Assembly: GCA_963995505.1 (NCBI GenBank)
Contig: OZ023180.1
Span: 11,980,689 to 12,044,688, forward strand
Direction of reading: 5' to 3'
DNA from: Hypericum androsaemum
Lineage: Eukaryota; Streptophyta; Magnoliopsida; Malpighiales; Hypericaceae
DNA: 64,000 nucleotides
Shown: piece by piece, positions 20,651 to 31,723 of the stretch
How the letters are laid out: every line of letters begins with the position of its first letter
How positions within the stretch are numbered: the first letter of the stretch is position 1
The notes under the pieces: model-generated
Seen by the model: the letters and a program-made list of their open reading frames with translations, nothing else
Told to the model about the DNA's origin: nothing
Databases searched by the model: none
Made by a program: the position numbers and the translations under genes

Positions 20651-21808
20651 TGGGATGCGGTATAGCTTAGTGAACCTCGGGTATGGGGTGTGCCTTGCTT
20701 CAATCCCTATGTCCCTAAGTACTTCAACGACCAGCTCCCTTTGTTGTGTCGCCTCATACTCCTGATGAGGTCCTTGATTATAGCCATATTGCTCCCTAGG
20801 GTTTAGGTCTTCTACATCCTTGATGGGAGGTAGTTATGGATCTGCCCTTGTTTGGGTATGCTTGTATGTCAATTGTCTATTGACGGGGTAGTCGACCTCC
20901 TCTTCCTCGAACTCTACTCTTTTTTGCTGTGTATACTACTACTATGGAGTCTAAGTAGAAGTAATGGTGTCAAAGAGGGTGTTGCTTTGGGTATTCCCTT
21001 TTTCAAAGGTGTTGCACCTGGTGTTAACCCTAAAAGGTTGGTATCAACCTCGATCTGCTTAGACATTGCTTGTCATTACTCCAACAGTCTTATAGTACTC
21101 TGAGTTATTCGTACCCTGAGACCCCCTATTGGAGGATACTTGGAGCGCCGAGTCCATGGGATTCCTGGCCGGTTAGTTTGGGCCGGTTACTCCTGATGTG
21201 CCTTGAGTCTGGTTGATGGTGTGCTCAATGGGTAATGGGGTACAGATGGCTTTGCCCTTGTTCATGGCTTCAGTCACCTTAGCAGTTATCAGAAGCGCCA
21301 TGGTTTGGTTGAAGTAATCAACTATGTGGTCATGGTGCTCCCTGGCTACCCTATAAATTGTGTCATCTACATAATTGTATACCTTTCTAATCTGGTTGGA
21401 GACATGATGAAGAGACTCCTTGCTGGGCTGAGAGATCCCCTCAAAGCGGTCTTTAGTGTCATTGCTTGTCCACTAATGATCTGCCATCATCTGATCTAGC
21501 CAGATGATTATGGCTTTGAGTGTTTCACAAAGACCTTGGTCAGTTGGCTCCTTGGGGGGTGCCGAGTTGATGGTGTTCCTCCCACTACCCGTCTGAGTAG
21601 TACGGAGGGCAGGCTCCTTAGTGGGAGCCGTATTGGTAGAGTTTCACAAGGTACTAGGTTGAGCAGTCAGGAAAGCAGGCTTCTTGAGGGGAGCTACATT
21701 GGTAGTATTCTTCCCAATGAGCTGTTGAGAAGAGGGTGTTGCTGTGTCCTTGCTCTTGGTCATCTTGATTATAGTAGGTTAAATTGCCTTCTCAAACATC
21801 CTCCTAGG
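20651..21808 (-). other. Outer gypsy leader region
   Basis: This is the minus-strand leader and gag N-terminal region, with no clear domain and several frames closed by stops. A degenerate direct repeat at about 21570-21720 (GGAGGGCAGGCTCCTTAG and GGAAAGCAGGCTTCTTGAG) encodes a repeated stretch. Confidence 0.4.
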
Positions 21809-21826
21809 TCCCACCAAGCGTGCCAA
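21809..21826 (-). promoter_or_regulatory. Primer binding region of the outer gypsy element
   Basis: On the minus strand TGGCACGCTTGGTGGGACC starts about 9 bp after the LTR end, in the position and with the TGG-CGC/ACGC...GGGA look of gypsy primer binding sites. The priming tRNA was not determined. Confidence 0.45.
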
Positions 21827-21835
21827 AAACAATAT

Positions 21836-22971
21836 TGGTGAAAAAATACGAGAGAACGTCGATTGATCTCATGACGGCCCAGAGTACTCGTCCCAAGGTT
21901 GGTTTAACGCTAAGGTAACAAAGGTTAGCCGAGGCCGAAAGCTAAGATAGAAGCTAAAAAGCTTGAGAGAGATTTTGTATATGATTTGTGTGATGTGGTG
22001 ATGTCCCTTCCGTTTGCCCCTTGCTCTGCTTATACAGAAAATTCGACCACCTCGACCTCTTACCCTAGATCGCCTCCTAGTCGAACTTGGAGACCTTGAA
22101 GTCTATCTTCATCAAAAACGAACTTGAAAACCCCATGGTTTACCCAATTTCTCGAGCTTATCTCGCCTTCTCCGAAGTCTATCTTTATCTCCTAAGACCC
22201 CGAGTACTCTCAGCCTCTTTTAATGTTATTTTCAATAGAGTTCGTCTTGAACTCAGCCTCTTTGAGCTTTCATCTTATCCAAGTCCTGCGCCAACACGAA
22301 CCCTCCTTTCACGTATTGGGTGATGACCCTTCGTGAGGAGAGCCCGTGATGATCGGAGCCCAATGAGACTCACAATGTTCGGAGACTAACAAGACTCGCG
22401 ATGATTTGGCCCTATGAAGGTTTGCGATGATTTGGGCCTATGAAGGCCTACATCGATTGGGCCTATGAAAGCCTATGGCGATTGAGCCTTAGAGAAATCC
22501 CGCGATCATACGAAAACCTTCAAGTCCGCAATGATTAAGCCAACCCGAGCCCGCCATAATTTTGGGATGGATGACACCCGCGATGATCCAATTCGAGCAA
22601 TTTGCAATGATTCGTCCTCAATAAAGCCCGCGACGATTCGGCCTCAACTACTTTGCGACGATCCAACCTCAATGAAGCTCGCGAGGATCCGGGCTCTTCA
22701 TAACCCACGATGATCCGGCCTTCACCAAACCCGCAACGATCCCGGCTTCCTCTTTCTGTGACGATCCAGCCCGCAACGATCTGGGCTTCTTCTTTTCGCA
22801 ACTATCTAGCTTGCAACGATCTAGGCCCTACTCGTACCACAACGACCCGAGCCCTACTCGTCCTGTGATGATCCAACTCGTGATGATCCGGGCCCTACTC
22901 ATCCCGCAACGATCCAGGCCCTACTCATCCCACGGAAGCCCGGATACAATCGTCATTTTCCATTCTCAACA
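21836..22971 (-). repeat. 5' LTR of the outer gypsy element, 1136 bp
   Basis: On the minus strand it starts TGTTGAGAATGG and ends TTTTTTCACCA, with TG...CA termini. Its outer edge (22971) is exactly where similarity to neprosin locus B begins on the other side, confirming the boundary. No second LTR was found in the window. Confidence 0.7.
22330..22945. repeat. Degenerate tandem array in the LTR (GCGATGATCCGGGCC type)
   Basis: Units of about 30-45 bp with the core (C)GCGATGATYCGGCC and an alternating ATGAAGCCC or CTACTCATCCC recur some 17 times. It lies in the U3 part of the minus-strand LTR, where enhancer-like repeats are common. ORFs here (22531-22801) are artefacts of the array. Confidence 0.7.
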
Positions 22972-24739
22972 GTATCTTTACTAATATTGAGAGACTTGTG
23001 TATCTTACTATTATAATAAGATAATGGTTTTAATTTTTCGCAAATTAATAAACCGTGTAGTCAAGGTTATTTTATCGAAAACTTCCTTGATAAATTAATT
23101 GATGAACATATAAGACTCTGACAGTAACTATTTAGTGTTATTAAATCTTTCATAACTACTATTGAACTTAGTGCCTACAAAGATATCTAGGTCGAGCTAA
23201 TAATTTTTTAATTATACTTAACATTAGTTAAATCATAAATTTGATGTGGACATTCATTTTTTTTTCTTTTGCAACTTAGGTTAACTATATTTTATGTATT
23301 AGTATATTCTTATTTCAGTGTAATAAATCATATCTTAATTTTGCATTCTTCTAAAAAAATAATCTACACTTAAAATTTAACAAATGAAAATAAAAGCTCT
23401 TATAAGAATTGAAATAAATTTTTTACATAGTTTTTCCTAAAGTATATTATAGGCACGGTTAAAGATGATAAATATCATAATCAAATTAACTATAAATATA
23501 TTATTGTTTTAGGTAAACTCAAAATTCTATGGCGACAACAACGTTCGATTGACGGCATCCTGTAGTGTAATAAATTACTCTTTCATCCACACTTTTGAAT
23601 ATATTTTTGCAATTCTATACTAATTAATTGTATATAAATTTTTAAATGTAAATTATTTTCTTCGTGTAAGATGATTGCTTAAACGGGTGCTAGAATATGT
23701 TATGTCCAGAATTTGTGAAAACAAATCAGATGCTTTATTTAGGCGGAATATTCTCACCTATATCTAGTCCACACAAATAATTCGAAGTCAAATTATCATT
23801 AGGCCAGGTAAATTATACTGAAGGATAATTTCTATAAGAACTGCTGTATGAATATATATATTTTTTATTGTGATCGCAATTATGACTTCGGGAATTTATC
23901 AAATATTTATTAACAATTAAATTTAAAACACTGTAATAAATTAGAATTAGACCCAAATGAAATGTAGTTGTTTAATTTCTTATCTTTTAAAATTTTAATT
24001 TTTTTATATTAAGGTTACACCTATTTTTTAGTTAAATCTAAACATTAACACCATCACATGACTAGTTGCTAGAGTAGTAACTACTCTAGACTAGTTATGA
24101 GTTACTAGAGTAGTAAGGAGTAAAATTTATGAAAAGTGGATACAAATGTATGTCTTGAGCTAATTATTTTTGCAATATATATTATAAATTTTCTATGTCA
24201 CATGAGATATAATTTTAAACTATTTACGTCCCACATTATTATTATGGATGTGCTAATAGACGGAATAGAAAGAATATCCTTAAGAGTAAGAAGAAAGAGT
24301 AATTCTCTTATTTTTTTTTGATATAAAATAATTCTCATCATATTTAGCTGCCTAATTTTGTTTCAATTTTTGTAGGATTTTGTATCAGGTAATTGGTTGT
24401 TGATGTATGGTGCTGAAAGTATTGGCTATTGGCCAAAACAATCATTTACCAAATTGAATGACAGAGTTACTAGTCTTTCATTTGGTGGAGTAAGTCATGC
24501 ACTTATTGGACAATCTAGCCCATGGGAGAGGAACATTTGCTACTCATGACAGTAAAAATTCCTCATTTTGGACTATTCAAACCGTTAACGAGAATTATCG
24601 TGTGGTTGATATTGATTATTCAAATACGCATTTATTTAGTGACAATGAAAATTTTTATTGTATACTTCGTTGGAACTATGATCCGTCGAACGCATCGATC
24701 ATTTCTTATGATGATCCAGCTAGAAATTGTGGCATATAA
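22972..24739 (+). pseudogene. Neprosin-family gene, copy A, 5'-truncated
   Basis: Three exons of a neprosin-domain protein remain. Exon 23513-23566 gives VNSKFYGDNNVRL; exon 23671-23807 gives MLCPEFVKTNQMLYLGGIFS with two stops (TAG after NGC, TAA before FEVKL); the last exon 24376-24739 gives FVSGNWLLMYGAESIGYWPK and, after a 5-nt deletion at about 24520, NENYRVVDIDYSNTHLFSD to NCGI and a TAA. Splice borders (AG/GT) are kept. Similarity to copy B begins at 22972, inside the intron after the GWMV exon; everything upstream is lost at the LTR edge. Neprosins are secreted plant glutamic peptidases. Confidence 0.85.
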
Positions 24740-24756
24740 ATAATACTTTATTTTTT

Positions 24757-25854
24757 AGGAAAATTACTCTCAAGTCCATCGGATTTGCTTAAATATACTC
24801 AAAAATTCCTCTTGTTTGTAAAATGATCTTTTTGTCCCTCTAGTTTGATTTTATTATACTTTCGGGTCCCTCAATGAGTATTTTTCATTTTTTGTTATTG
24901 AAATGACGAAAACACCTATAAATAAAAAAACAAAAGAATTGCTGATGTCATCATCTTCTACCCACGACCCATTTCCAACCTAATCGATAAAACCACTGCC
25001 CTACCCTTACAAAAAACCAGCTGCTCTACCGCCTTCTGCCCTTGCCATGAAGAAAACAAAAATTGAATGGATTGTTGAGGGGATGAACGGCCAGAATCTC
25101 GACGGCCGCAACATCACCATCAACGAAGCTCAGTCTTTGGTAGCAGTGCGCAGAGGCAGAGGCAGGGACGGCAGGACGAGGAGGAGAAGTAGGCCCAGTG
25201 ACGAAGCTAGGTCGGCTGGTGCGAGAAAACAAAATCTCCTCGCTAGACCAGATCAACCTTTAATCGATGATGGTGGTTCAATCGATGACGGTGGTGCAAT
25301 CGACGATGGTGGTTCTTCTTTCCCTCTACATTGATAGGGGTTCAGTCCCGATGTTGACGATGATGGTGGTTCCAGGCGTAGGCCAATAGCGTTGACAGCG
25401 ACCTGAAGGGATTTTGGTGAAGCCCCGAGAGAAGCCATCATAGTCAGATCCGAGGAAGCAGAGGATGAGCCTACGAATGGATCTCCGGCCGTGCCCACTG
25501 AATTCAAATATGAGATCCACAAAAGTTGGAATAGGAGGTGCCGACGGGATCCGATCTAGACTTTTTTTCTTATATTGTTGTTATTTCCCAGGTTCCCAGC
25601 GGTTCATTGATCCGATGGCGATTGGAAGGAGGAACGGAGGAAGAAGAAGTATGATGTCAGCAAGTTTTTTATTTTTTGTGCTAAGGGTATTTTGGATATT
25701 TTATTGACAAAAATGAAAAAAGAGCTGCTAACGTGCGTCAGAGACCCGAAAGTATAATAAAATCAAACTAGAGGGACAACAATATCATTTTTCAAAAGGG
25801 TAGAACTTTTGAGTATATTTAAGCAAACTCGAGAGACTTGAGAGTAACTTTTCC
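24757..25854. mobile_element. Pack-MULE with a glycine-rich RNA-binding protein fragment
   Basis: Ends read inward as GGAAAATTACTCTCAAGTC (left) and GGAAAAGTTACTCTCAAGTC-like (right), with inverted similarity over about 190 bp, including CTTTCGGGTCCCT next to the interior. Flanks TTATTTTTT (24748-24756) and TTATTTTTC (25855-25863) fit a 9-bp duplication with one change. It sits 17 bp beyond the stop of neprosin copy A; copy B lacks it. The interior contains the captured fragment, a short GAT/GGT triplet-like repeat (25265-25320) and non-coding GC-rich sequence. Confidence 0.88.
25047..25334 (+). pseudogene. Captured RRM fragment (glycine-rich RNA-binding protein)
   Basis: Early in the frame stands IVEGMNGQNLDGRNITINEA followed by QS, the end of an RNA-recognition motif as found in plant glycine-rich RNA-binding proteins, where the next residues are normally RGSGGGG; here the following residues are VAVRRGRGRDGRTRRRS. 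Only the last helix and strand of the RRM are present, so RNA binding is not expected. The frame ends with an Asp/Gly repeat (DDGGSIDDGG). It could produce a short chimeric transcript; there is no sign of selection to judge from. Confidence 0.8.
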
Positions 25855-25863
25855 TTATTTTTC

Positions 25864-26879
25864 TATTATTAAGAATATATATAATAATGGTCTATCTCGT
25901 ATTAATAAAAGAAATACTGCCTTGCTTTTAAGAGGAATGACATCAACTTTTACTAAATTTAATAATTTAGTAACATTCTAACAATCAAATTAATTCACAA
26001 ATACTCATGTAATTGAAAATAGAAAGTGGACGCGGTCTATTTATCTTATTTTGATCAAGGAAAAACATGAATGCCTAAAAGAGAAAATACCACGACATAT
26101 TGTCAATTTTTTTTATTATTACATAGGATCGCTTATTATGGAAAACACGGTACAATGCCAAAACTATTTTTTTTACCAGGAACCATAGGCACATATGGAA
26201 TGAAATTGAAATAGCAATAAGCATATTTCGATAGAGATCGACTACTGTCAATTGCTTATCCAAAGATCAATTTATGTTGGGATTTCACTAGATAATATCT
26301 CAGCACGTTGTCAAACTCCTTGATGTAGTTAGACTTTTACTTTTTTCTGCAGAGAAGCCTATTCATTGTGTGCTAGTGCTATTTGAATCATGTTTTATGA
26401 GGCTATTCATGTTCTCTTTAACTTGTGTGAGAGTTGCGAAGTTTCGTGTGGAGATGATGCATTTGCAATTTAGTCCACAACTTCTTGCTCTTTGGATGAT
26501 TGTATTTGTGTTCTGCGTTGGGTTCTCAAGACTTCTAACAATATGAGAACTTTTCTATAATCTCGCATGTACTCTCCATTCGATTGTTCTGTTCATTGGT
26601 TGTTGATTGATGAGCCCAATTCCTTGAGTTGAGATTGTGTATTATAGAGGTTGAAGAACGCTCCTGATTGAGCCTAGCACTAGCTGTACGGCCTCTCTCT
26701 TTCCTAATCGCCATTTGGGGGTCCCTTGGAAATACAGTAATCACTGGGTGCATATTTTTTCTAAAGAAAATGTAGTTGTAGATGCATTATCTAAAGTGAA
26801 TGAGGGTTGATGGTGGTGCTATACTTTGGACTTTATTATCCGTTATATGGACAAAGATATTTTTTTCTTCTGTATTATC
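25864..26879. repeat. 3' flank of neprosin copy A, paralogous to the flank of copy B
   Basis: From ATGGTCTATCTCGTATTAATA (about 25887) to about 26290 this aligns with 48950-49445, and from about 26350 to 26560 with 56102-56330, the gap in B being the LTR retrotransposon at 49469-56101. No gene is seen. The remainder to 26879 has no partner detected. Confidence 0.75.
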
Positions 26880-27504
26880 ATTTCTTACATGTAATGCTTG
26901 GGCACTCTTTTTCAGGATCGTAAATTCTTCCATCAGATTTTGCTACAACATGGTTATAACGAGGTGTGCAGTTACAACAGCGAACACATTTTATGAGCGA
27001 GATGTGTTTCAATTTATTTGAATTTCTCTCTTGACCATCCCGTTGTGGGATTAGCTAGATAATAGATAAAAAAATCCATGGTCACTTATCTTTAATAAAT
27101 TTTATCCCATAGTTACTAATCTATTTTTGTCTCTTTAAGATAACTAATCTATCTTGTATGATCACAAATCTATATTAAGTCATCATTGTAACATCACTAA
27201 TCTATAGGTAATTTTGAAATTTTTACAATTTTAAAGCGTCTCTAGTATTTTTTTATTTTTTCTTGCTTTCTTTCATTCTTCTCTTCTCTCACTTATAGGG
27301 TGAATTTTTTTTTTGGTTTAGTTAAATTTCTTCCAATTTTTTAGAACGTACAATTGTAAATTTAGTTTCAAGCAAGGTTTATAAAATGACCCGAAAGCTG
27401 ACTCGAGATTTAGGCTAACCTCCAGGATGACCGGCCGGACCAGATCTTTTTCTATTTACTAAGATTTATATATATTATTCTTACATTATCAAGAACAAAC
27501 AATT

Positions 27505-28710
27505 TTAGGTGTGGGAATTGGATTTGGTTCTGATTTAAAAAATAAGTCAGGATAAATCTCGATAAAATGGGAGCCATTGGATTGATTTATAAATCAAGTA
27601 CAGGATCAGACGGTTAAGATTCACGCAAGAGTATTATTGTATTTTTCTCTCCTCTTTCCTCTTCTCAATCTCTCTCTTCCTAAAAAAACCTAATTTACTG
27701 CCGCCCTCTTCCCCCTTTTTCTTAAACCCCAGGAGACCTCAAAATTTGGACCAACTTATCGATTGCAATATTGATGAACCTTCCTCCACTTAAAGGTAAT
27801 CCTATGGCAGACAGTTCGGCGAGGGAAGTCAATGAAGTGGCAGTAGTTGTTGTTGTTGATGATAAGGTTTAAGACCCTGTCATCCCCTCACCAGCAAGGA
27901 AGAATGAGAAGCCACGAGCAGCCCAGCTGGTTTAAGCTAGCTGTGGAACCGTAGGCACCCGCGACCACATATTGCTACATAGCTTTGGGTCATCAAAGAT
28001 CGAGTTCTTGGAGAGAGGCGAGGCGATGACCACGTATTGTTGTGTAGTTTTTGTTCTGTAGTTGAGAACAAGAGCTTTTCACTCACAAAATTTGTTTATT
28101 TTTGTGTAATGTGCCCGATTATGTCAAATGGACACTCAGTTATGTAAAATTATTTATTTTGGCATGTTGAATGGTGTGTCCAATTTTTTCAAATGGTATG
28201 TTTGATTATGTCAAATGGTATATCTCAGGTATGTCAAATGGTATACCCGACTAGTTCGATAATATTAAAAAGAAATATTCTAATGGTATGTTTGATTATG
28301 TCAAATGATATGTTCAATTATTTCAAATGGCAGACTCGATTATATCAAAATAGTATGTCCAGCTATGTCAAATGGTATGTGCATTATATTCAATGGTATA
28401 TTCGAATGGTATGTAAAAATACTTATGATAAAAAATAAAATAATTAATTAATGATATAGTACAAAAATTGTACATGGCATACCATTTTATCATGACAAGG
28501 CATACCATTTTATTATGACACGGCAAACCATTTTTTCATTACAGGGCTTACCATTTTCTAACACGCATGCCATCTCTTTTCTTTTTGTCAATTTTGCCCC
28601 TACTATTTGAATATTTTATAATTTTGCCATTGGTCCATTTGTAAATCAGATTAGTCCAGAATATAATACTCCAGGACCAAATTCCATTATGATGGGTAGC
28701 TCACTCCTGA
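27505..28710. mobile_element. TIR element with a 22-bp array (family F), copy 1
   Basis: The left end GTGTGGGAATTGGATTTGG and the reverse complement of the right end share GGATTTGGT..CTG and ATGG..CCAATGG over about 70 bp, suggesting inverted termini. Between them lie a coding-like fragment (27720-27960, broken by TAA in this copy) and the minisatellite at 28110-28430. The same element is at 33741-34970. Target duplications were not resolved, so the superfamily is uncertain. Confidence 0.55.
28110..28430. repeat. Minisatellite, about 20-22 bp unit (TATGTCAAATGGTATGT)
   Basis: Around fifteen degenerate units of the type ATTATGTCAAATGGTATGTYYG are present. The same unit occurs in the duplicate at 34350-34690 and at 60590-60860. 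The open frame 28193-28438 is a by-product. Confidence 0.8.
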
Positions 28711-28895
28711 ACTTCAAGTCATAGATCAATATATTATTTTTTAAAACAAATTAGAACATTTAAGACATATCTCAAAATATTTAAAGCAAATGTCAAAATA
28801 TTTAAAACCTAAGCTACTCTGGAGCATACCAAATGTCAACCATAAAAATTGAGATTAAACTTTCACAGCCTTTTTATAGAAGCCCTAAAATTATA

Positions 28896-30030
28896 GGGCA
28901 AATTACCCTTAGGTCCCTGAGATTTTGACATCCTACCTCTAGCGTCCCTAGATTTCTGAAAATGATCTTGTAGTCCCCCTAGAGAAATTAATCAGGGGTC
29001 CTTCGCTGACATTATCAATTAATTTTTCTTGTAAAATAATTTATATACCCTTAAAAGAATCAATAAAAAAATCAAAATTTCATCTCCCTTTACTCAAACT
29101 AGAACGCCAGTGTCAACAGAACACTGACTTCTACCCACTTAAACTAGAACCAAGTCGCCTTGGATGACAACCATTCACCCTCAGCTTATGTTCTTTCGAC
29201 GATGAGGTCAAAGATATATATTTCCATGTGTTTCCCCCTTCTCGTTATCATTATCTTCTGTACCGAAGGACCCCCACAGCACCACCACCACCCCCCCAAC
29301 TCCCCGGCCCCCGTGCACCCACAGTCAATCTCACTCACCCAATCGGGAACTCCGCGGTGAAGGTTAGGGTTTTCGGCAATGACAAAGCGATGGGTTGATC
29401 CGATGGGGAGGTGGGGGACAAGGAACTGGAGTTTGACATCGAGGAAGGGAATAATAAGATTGCGGATGAGTTGATGCCTATTATCCCTCGGTTCGGCGGC
29501 AGAGGCAGAGGAGGTGCAAGGTGCGCTGACGAGGAGGAGGACAGTGAGAGCCATGGCGATTTGCAGGTGCAGGATAGGCAGATTTGGTTAGGGAATAGAT
29601 GAGGAAGGTGCCGGCATAGGAGTGGAGGGCAGGGATAGGAGATGGTGATTAGCTTATTTATTACGGTGGATTTGATGGCGATAGCTATAATATTGTTCAT
29701 TACGGAGGATTCATGTTTTTGCCTGGGCTTGTTTATGATACCAGGAGGGGTGATACAAAAGATATCATCGAAGAAGATGAAGAGTCATTGAAGAAGGTGT
29801 AAGGGTCACAGAAGGAAGGTAGGAGACAATCGACATGACTTTTTTTTCCTCAATTTTAGGGTTATAAATGTTAATTAGAATTAAAAAAGTTAATAAATAA
29901 ACTGATGACGTCAACGAGGGACTCAAAAGTATAATAAAACCAAACACGGAGGACTACAAGATCATTTTCAGAAACCTAGGGATGCTAGAGGTATGGTGTC
30001 AAAACCTAGGCACTCGCGTTCTATCTCCGG
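28896..30030. mobile_element. MULE, unit 1 copy, with unidentified captured sequence
   Basis: The left end GGGCAAATTACCCTTAGG continues with TTTTGACATCCTACCTCTAG; the right end read inward gives TTTTGACACCATACCTCTAG and CCCTAGGTTTCTGAAAATGAT. Inverted similarity is about 120 bp, but the outermost right 20 bp differ. The interior (29160-29800) is G+C-richer and has overlapping open frames on both strands (for example minus 29186-29554 with a signal-peptide-like MALTVLLLVSAPCTSSASA). The origin was not recognised. Unit 2 holds the allelic copy at 35128-36125. Confidence 0.7.
29186..29554 (-). CDS. Unidentified ORF inside the MULE, 122 codons
   Basis: The frame starts with a hydrophobic leader (MALTVLLLVSAPCTSSASAA) followed by EPRDN and a mixed sequence ending in a histidine/glycine/cysteine-poor tail. 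The frame is not conserved in the unit 2 copy, which argues against a functional product. The plus-strand reading of the same DNA (ELEFDIEEGNNKIADELMP, RFGGRGRGG) is an equally plausible coding direction for the captured piece. Confidence 0.2.
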   Translation of the reverse strand: MALTVLLLVSAPCTSSASAAEPRDNRHQLIRNLIIPFLDVKLQFLVPHLPIGSTHRFVIAENPNLHRGVPDWVSEIDCGCTGAGELGGWWWCCGGPSVQKIMITRRGKHMEIYIFDLIVERT

Positions 30031-30180
30031 ATTATAAACCGATGACGTCAACGAGGGACCCAAAAGTGTAATAAAACTAAATACGGAGGACTACAAGATC
30101 ATTTTCAGAAACCTAGGGATGCTAGAGGTAAGGTGTCAAGACCTAGGCACTCGCGTTCTATCTCTGGATTGACTTGATTT
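30031..30180. repeat. Extra tandem copy of the MULE right end
   Basis: The roughly 139 bp before 30030 (from CTGATGACGTCAACGAGGGA to the GCGTTCTATCTC end) is repeated once more, nearly identical, with only a few changes. Unit 2 has a single copy, so the duplication arose in unit 1 after the segmental duplication. Confidence 0.85.
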
Positions 30181-31279
30181 AATTTTGTTTGATTTGATTT
30201 GGGAAAAATTGGATTTCTCTGGTAATATTTTTACTTTCCTTTTTTTGTGAAACTAACAAATCAGAATTATCTAGGGCAGTATCCTGTTTCAATGGAGTGG
30301 TCCGATAAAAATTTGTCCTATTCGTTAGGTTGACATTCTTATCAACAAAATTGACACAGTATGAGTGTCAATTCATGGTCTGACCGGTCAGACTGCATTT
30401 TTAAGACCATGGCTTTCATGAGAGTTTTTTTTTTCTTTATTGTTAATATTATGTCATGTTTAGGCTTTTGTAATGAAGGAAGCATATTATATTAGTATTC
30501 TTAATTGGCCTCAATTTAGTGACAATAAATTCAATATCTCGAATTTTGTTATTCTTTTTTCTCTCCCTAATTAATGCTTTCTCTCCACAAAAATGGCTGG
30601 AGGCATAGAGGCATGGCATTGTGTCAAATATCGAGTTTGTACCTATGGATAAATTTATTAAATTTTGATCATTAAATCTATTTGATATATTTCTAATCAC
30701 ATCAGATGGCCCACATGCACGTCGTCACCATCAAAACATCCATGTAATCCTCAATCAATCCACTCTAAAATTATAACACTCAAATCTAAAAATTTGGAGG
30801 CTGACATGTAAACCTTTGAGGGATCATGTAGCCAGACTAGTGTGGATGTAAATTGCAAGTCCGCTTGTCAAATTTTTTGTTGTGGATGTCTTTTCTTCGA
30901 GCACGAAACTTTCAAGTTGTATGCTTCACAACACGCGGCCGATAAAAAAGTCCTACCATGTTAACGGGCTTTCAAATAATAGTTGACTTGGTCTACAATA
31001 TTAGTTTCTAAGATCGTTATGCAGGGTTAGTTATCAGGTCTCATGTCAACGACAATACCGCACAACAAAATAAGCCTTCCACTAATTCTCCTCTTAAGGC
31101 TTGGGCGATGTAACAAATATTGCATTCGGCAATACAAACCATTCTAGCAATTATTCTAAAAAAGTTATCCAAATATCCCCAATCAAGTAACAATAGCAAT
31201 TCAATCAATATATTCCAAACTCAAAAATTTATACGAGGCCAATGCAGTATATCAATGCATCTAAACCTCACAATCTATC
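30181..31279. other. Unit 1 non-coding segment
   Basis: AT-rich, collinear with 36126-37170 in unit 2. No gene or RNA recognised. Confidence 0.6.
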
Positions 31280-31480
31280 TTTTTAGTTTATATCATTTGG
31301 TATTCAGCCATTAGCTAACTTATCTAGATTCCTGAGTAGAACTTATAAAAAGTAGCAGAGCTCTCCCAACAATTATTTTATATTGTTGTGTTGCCAATAA
31401 TTTAAACTAAAAATTTGGTTAAACTAAAATAATTTTATTACCAGTTAATCTAAATGTTTGTCCACAACATCTAACCTGAT
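31280..31480 (-). repeat. Old SINE-like copy in unit 1
   Basis: It is similar to the younger SINE at 33092-33373: TTGGTATTCAGCC, a CTCCCAACAA stretch and a diverged tRNA-like part (TTGGTTAAACTA, CCAGTTAATCTAAATG). The unit 2 counterpart is 37175-37370, so the insertion predates the segmental duplication. Confidence 0.6.
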
Positions 31481-31723
31481 TACAATAAAGAACGCCAACA
31501 ATAATGGGACAAAATTATAAATGTCCTTATTTTTTGATAACTTATAAATGCCATAACTAACCACCAAGTAAATGACGCTAAGACAAAAAAAGAAGGTAGA
31601 ATTCATTCTTGATTTATGTTTTTAATTTATGAGAAAATCAAGACTCATATTTATTACGAATAGTCAATTCTTTAGTTAGTGTTTATTACTTATCAATATA
31701 AAATTGGCAAGCTAACAATATAT
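31481..31723. other. Unit 1 spacer up to the TIR insertion
   Basis: Collinear with 37371-37619 of unit 2; nothing recognised. Confidence 0.5.

Larger units (their letters stand above)
18086..22971 (-). mobile_element. Outer Ty3/gypsy element, 5' part (LTR, leader, gag)
   Basis: Read on the minus strand from right to left: 5' LTR (22971-21836), PBS region, leader, gag (about 20650-19740), a repeat-bearing linker, and a stretch before the protease ending at 18086, where the Athila-like 3' LTR begins. Its continuation is the pol end at 6870-7297. Protease, RT, RNase H and most of integrase are missing from both sides, so several kilobases were lost. Confidence 0.75.
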
